Of a stretch of DNA of 36,432 nucleotides, positions 32,705 through 36,432 are shown in pieces. The DNA lies in the NCBI GenBank assembly GCA_016209145.1, contig JACQWT010000166.1, forward strand, positions 1 to 36,432. Reading direction: 5' to 3'. The DNA is from Deltaproteobacteria bacterium. GTDB lineage: Bacteria; Myxococcota_A; Polyangia; Polyangiales; Polyangiaceae. How positions within the stretch are numbered: the stretch's first letter is position 1; each line of letters starts with the position of its first letter. Made by a program: the position numbers and the translations under genes. The notes beneath the pieces were generated by a model. The model was not told where the DNA came from and did not search any database. It saw only the letters and a list, made by a program, of their open reading frames with translations.

Positions 32705-34870
32705 TCAGTTCGACGGCGTGTCCGAGCAGTCCCGCACGATCTTGAAGCTCTCGAGGATCGGCGTGGCTTCGTTGTCCTCGGTCGAGAGCTCGAGCTCGAT
32801 CTGGATGTACTTGGCCGGCATCGGCTTGAGCGGTCCGGGCGCGTCAGCCAGCTTTGCCGGGGAGGTTTCCCAGTAGCCGAACCACTCGCCCAGGCTTTTC
32901 GGCTCCTCGCCGCTGCGCGCCCGCAGCCGGATGTTCGTGCCCTCCGGCTCCTGTCCCGACCACTCGACCCAGAGCCAGTTCGTGTACTTGCTGTCGCATC
33001 CCTTGACGAGATAGCGGTAGGTCCCCTGCGGCCGGGTGAAGTTGCGCAGCCCGTAGCCGGTGAAGTCGGAGTACGTGTACGGATTCGTGCCCACGGGGGT
33101 CGAGAAGACGTTCTTGCCGAGATCCACGGGGTCGCCGAGCTTGTCGAGATCGATGCGCTTGGCTGTGGAGGCGTCATGGCTGATGCCCCAGACGTGCCCG
33201 CTGAAGTCGACCCCGACTCCGCGCATGGTCGAGCCCATGTGCACGTCGAGCCGCGTGCCGCCCATGCCCACGGCCGTGGCCCAGGGCTGGTCGCCGTCGG
33301 GGATCTCCTGCGGCACGCGCAGGATGTAGCCGGTGGTGTTCGAGGCCACCCACACCCAGCCGCGCGTGTCGGCGGCGATGCCGGCGGTCTCCTGCACTTT
33401 GCCTTCCTCCACGGTGCGCACCCGCGTCCACTTGCCGTTCGCCAGGGTCTCAAAGGTCGTCCGATCCGGCCGGTAGCGATACACATTGCTGCTGCCCCAG
33501 CCGCCGACCCAGATGTTGCCTTTCGGATCGAGCGTGATGCCGTAGTAGTGGTGCGCGCCCCCGTAGGGCTCGTTGAGCACGGGGCCGACCTTCTTGGTGT
33601 CCGCCGTGTCGAAGTAGCACAGGCCCCGGCCGCCCCAGTCGGGCATGACGGCGCTGTGGGAGCCCACGGTCCAGAGAATGCCGTCGCCGTCGACCGTACA
33701 GCCATAGGGACCGATAGGCGCGGGAAAATCGACGTAGCCCTCGATCTGGCCGGTGCTGCCGTTGAGCTTGTAGAAGCGGTTGTTGCCCGGACGGTTGTTG
33801 GTTCCCACCCAGGCGTTGCCCGGGCCGCCCTCGAAGGGATCCCCCCGGTCGAGGCAGACCGAGCGGCCATACTCGTTCGTCTTGGCGTAGTTGCTCGTGA
33901 ACAGCACGCACTCGTCGTCCATGCCGAGGAACTCCGGCGGCTTGTTGTTCGGGCACAGCGTCGAGCCGTCGTCGACCTTGTTGTCGCCGTTGCAGTCGAG
34001 GTCGATATGGCCGTCGCCGTTTACGTCCGTGGACGTCTGGATGATGCCGTCGCTGTTGCGGTCCACGCAGTCCTCCAGGGCGTTGGCGATCTTCGTGGCC
34101 GAGGGCTGCCCGCCGAAGGCGCGGTTCGCGACCCAGACGTCGAAGTTGTAGTCCACCGCCGTCCGGCTCGGGGCGTTGGTGGCCGTCTGGACGGGGTTGC
34201 CGGCGACGTCGAGGCACTGCTTGAGCTTGTAGGCCGGGTTGCCGAAGCACGTGACGCTGAAGTAGCGGGCCACCTCCGCCACGTTGACCGCGTCGACCTT
34301 GGACACCGTGCCGCGATCGCCGATGTCGTGGGTGTTGGCGATCCAGAGGAAGTTGAAGTTGGAGTTGGTCTGATCGAGCACGAGATCGCCCTTCTCGTTC
34401 AGGCCCACGCCGTCGGTCTCGACGTCCGTCTCCGTCTCCGGCATGGGGAAGGGATCGCTCTCGCCGAGCTCCGCGCTCTTGCAGTCCTCGGAGCAGTTGC
34501 CGCATTCGGTGAGCAGGCCTTCGTCGATCTGACCCTCGCAGTTGTTGTCCTTGCCGTCGCAGATCTCGATGGCGGCAGGGTTGGCGCTGCTGTCGTCGTC
34601 GTCGCAGTCCGGCCCGGCCTTGCAGCCGTCGCCGTAGCCGTCGCCGTCCTTGTCGGTTCCGTCGGGGCAGGGCTCGCCGGGGGAGCCGGCCTCTCCGGTG
34701 CTCGTGCTGCTGCTGGCGCCGCCGCCGCTCGCGGTGCCGCCGCCCGCGCCAGGCGGCGGTGCGGTCGAGCCCTCCTCGCCGCCGCAGCTTGCGGCCACGA
34801 TGCCGCCCAGAAGGCCGGCGCAGACAAGTGCTGCCAGGGGACGAATGACGTCAGAGGATCTTCTGCTCAT
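32705..34870 (-). CDS. Lipoprotein with MopE-like metal-binding motif and beta-propeller (virginiamycin-B-lyase-like) repeats
   Basis: LLGGIVAASCGGEE lipobox; DKDGDGYGDG, EICDGKDNNCEGQIDEG; repeated GxIWVGGWGSSNVYRYRP / GWVWVASNTTGYILRV blades. Confidence 0.82.
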   Translation of the reverse strand: MSRRSSDVIRPLAALVCAGLLGGIVAASCGGEEGSTAPPPGAGGGTASGGGASSSTSTGEAGSPGEPCPDGTDKDGDGYGDGCKAGPDCDDDDSSANPAAIEICDGKDNNCEGQIDEGLLTECGNCSEDCKSAELGESDPFPMPETETDVETDGVGLNEKGDLVLDQTNSNFNFLWIANTHDIGDRGTVSKVDAVNVAEVARYFSVTCFGNPAYKLKQCLDVAGNPVQTATNAPSRTAVDYNFDVWVANRAFGGQPSATKIANALEDCVDRNSDGIIQTSTDVNGDGHIDLDCNGDNKVDDGSTLCPNNKPPEFLGMDDECVLFTSNYAKTNEYGRSVCLDRGDPFEGGPGNAWVGTNNRPGNNRFYKLNGSTGQIEGYVDFPAPIGPYGCTVDGDGILWTVGSHSAVMPDWGGRGLCYFDTADTKKVGPVLNEPYGGAHHYYGITLDPKGNIWVGGWGSSNVYRYRPDRTTFETLANGKWTRVRTVEEGKVQETAGIAADTRGWVWVASNTTGYILRVPQEIPDGDQPWATAVGMGGTRLDVHMGSTMRGVGVDFSGHVWGISHDASTAKRIDLDKLGDPVDLGKNVFSTPVGTNPYTYSDFTGYGLRNFTRPQGTYRYLVKGCDSKYTNWLWVEWSGQEPEGTNIRLRARSGEEPKSLGEWFGYWETSPAKLADAPGPLKPMPAKYIQIELELSTEDNEATPILESFKIVRDCSDTPSN

Positions 34871-34946
34871 GGTCCTTGCTCCCGTAGGGCCGCCGGGACG
34901 TAGCCCGAGGCGATCGGCCGAATGATAGCAGCTTCGGCGGGCGCCG

Positions 34947-35972
34947 CTAGCAGCCCGCGAGCGTCTCGCGAAACGCCAGGACCAGGGCATCGACGGCAGC
35001 GGCGAAGCCCGGGCCCACGACGTCGAGATGCGTCACGAGCCGCAGCCGCCTCGGCCCCGTGGCCCCGACCAGCACGCCGCGGCGGCGGGCCGCCTCCACC
35101 ACGCGCTCGGCCGGCACGTCCACCGCGACGCTCACCATGTTCGTCTCCACCGGTACGACCCGCGCGCCGGCAACCGCGCCGAGGGCCTGCCCGAGCAGGC
35201 GCGCGGCGGCGTGGTCGTCGGCGAGGCGCTCGCGCTGGTGCTCGATGGCGTAGAGCGCGCCGGCCGCCAGGATGCCGGCCTGCCGCATGCCTCCGCCCAG
35301 CATCTTGCGCCAGCGCCGGGCCCGCGCGCGGGTCTCGGCGTCGCTGCACAGGGCGGCGCCCACGGGGGCGCCCAGTCCCTTGGAGAAGCAGACGCCCACG
35401 GTGTCGAACCCGGCGCACAGCTCGCTCACGGGCCGGCCCGTGGCCATGGCGGCGTTCCAGATCCTCGCGCCGTCGAGGTGCGCGGCCAGGCAGCGGCCGT
35501 GGGCCAGCGCCACGACGCCCTCGGCCTGCGCCGGCGGGAAAACGCGGCCGCCACTGCGGTTGTGGGTGTTCTCCACGACGACGAGACGGCTGTGCGGGGC
35601 CCAGTACGCATCGGGACGGATGGCCGCATCGAGCGCGGCGGCGTCGAAGAGCCCGTCCTCGCCCACCTGGGCGAACTGCACGCCGCTCCAGGCCGCGCCG
35701 GCGCCTGACTCGTAGTTGGCGCAGTGCGCGCCGCGGGGCACGATCACCTCGTCCCCGGGCCGGCAGTGGCACAATAGGGCGATCTGGTTGGACATGGTGC
35801 CGCTCGGCACGAACAGGGCCGCGGCCTTGCCCGTGAGCTCGGCCACGCGCTCCTCCAGGCGCCGGACCGTCGGATCCTCGCCGTAGACGTCGTCGCCGAC
35901 CTCGGCGCGCGCCATGGCCTGGCGCATGCCCTCGGTCGGACGGGTCACGGTGTCGGAGCGCAGGTCGAACAT
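34947..35972 (-). CDS. ltaE: Low-specificity L-threonine aldolase
   Basis: [64 protein letters not shown] (PLP Lys) motifs. Confidence 0.92.
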   Translation of the reverse strand: MFDLRSDTVTRPTEGMRQAMARAEVGDDVYGEDPTVRRLEERVAELTGKAAALFVPSGTMSNQIALLCHCRPGDEVIVPRGAHCANYESGAGAAWSGVQFAQVGEDGLFDAAALDAAIRPDAYWAPHSRLVVVENTHNRSGGRVFPPAQAEGVVALAHGRCLAAHLDGARIWNAAMATGRPVSELCAGFDTVGVCFSKGLGAPVGAALCSDAETRARARRWRKMLGGGMRQAGILAAGALYAIEHQRERLADDHAAARLLGQALGAVAGARVVPVETNMVSVAVDVPAERVVEAARRRGVLVGATGPRRLRLVTHLDVVGPGFAAAVDALVLAFRETLAGC

Positions 35973-36177
35973 GGCGAACAAGTAGCATAGCTTCTCGCCA
36001 GCCACGGCGGCATTGCCGATCCGAGCAAGCTGCACGTCGTGGCGATCGAGGAGTGACGAGGCGGGCAGCTTTGGGACGCACGACAGTGTCGTGGTAGGCT
36101 GGCCGTATGGACGGCTGGCTTCCGGCGCGCCTTTTCCTGCGGAGTGGTTCTGCATGCGCAACCCGCCGGCTGATCTA

Positions 36178-36298
36178 CTAGGAGTGTGTCGGAGAAAGCG
36201 TGCTCGAAATGGTCCAAGTTATCGAAATCGCTCACTTTACTCTGACGCTGGAACCGAACAATTCCGCGCACTTAGTTTTTTCTCCGACAGACTCCTAG
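36178..36298 (-). mobile_element. MITE-like element copy 2 (36182-36294), inverted relative to copy 1, flanked by CTAG
   Basis: Reverse complement identical over 113 bp to 160-272; CTAG at 36178-36181 and 36295-36298. Confidence 0.85.
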
Positions 36299-36324
36299 GT
36301 CCGAAAATCGTCGCGTGGCGCGAA

Positions 36325-36418
36325 GAAAAACGAACCGCCAAGACGCCAAGGGCGCCAAGATCGAATCCGATTTTGTTTCTTCCTTGGCGTTCTCGGCGCC
36401 TTGGCGGTTCATCTTCTT
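36325..36418. repeat. Long imperfect hairpin repeat of the gaaccgccaagacgccaagg...ccttggcgttctcggcgccttggcggttc type
   Basis: Left arm 36332-36360 (gaaccgccaagacgccaagggcgccaaga) pairs with right arm 36381-36410 (tccttggcgttctcggcgccttggcggttc). Confidence 0.75.
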
Positions 36419-36432
36419 GCTTGGGTTGCGGG

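Noticed and set aside
31625-34903. 1092-aa + strand ORF covering the propeller lipoprotein
   Set aside because: Antisense to the well-supported lipoprotein gene (32705-34870) and to part of the glycosidase frame; composition is the Arg/Ala/Val/His-rich pattern of high-GC shadow ORFs with no motif.
1-36432. tRNA, rRNA or CRISPR array
   Set aside because: No cloverleaf-like T-loop (GGTTCGAATCC-type), no rRNA-like stretch and no regularly spaced identical repeats seen on either strand.

Overview
High-GC, roughly 36.4 kb window whose codon usage and gene content (lipoproteins, HRDVSPSN-type Ser/Thr kinase, MopE-like motifs, Cys-rich repeats) look like a Myxococcota/deltaproteobacterial chromosome. 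I read about 20 credible protein genes, two or three decaying gene remnants, and two identical 113-bp MITE-like elements in inverted orientation near the two ends (160-272 and 36182-36294), each flanked by CTAG. Gene content left to right: Cys-rich lipoprotein remnant; MntA/HepT-type MNT-HEPN pair; VolA-like lipase plus FadL-family porin (ATGA-coupled); 5'-truncated subtilase fragment; WYL regulator; type I glutamine synthetase; small ORF plus AbiEii-like nucleotidyltransferase; hypothetical protein; exported SAM methyltransferase; ACE-like M2 peptidase lipoprotein; hypothetical protein; DUF2135 protein interrupted by an in-frame TAG; Ski2-like/DUF3516 helicase; lipoprotein; DUF4143 AAA ATPase; Ser/Thr kinase; Hsp90-like GHKL ATPase; giant 1935-aa protein; glycosidase-like lipoprotein; MopE-motif beta-propeller lipoprotein; threonine aldolase. 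The best candidate for an undescribed system is the tightly packed co-directional cassette 22148-32685. It contains a membrane-anchored Ser/Thr kinase, a 608-aa Hsp90-like ATPase with intact Bergerat motifs, and a 1935-aa protein overlapping it by 4 bp. The N-terminus of the giant protein looks like a degenerate paralog of the ATPase, with lost ATP-binding boxes but a retained Hsp90-like 'LPxNxSR' motif, followed by at least four diverged internal repeats. All family calls are from reading translated motifs; no database search was possible.
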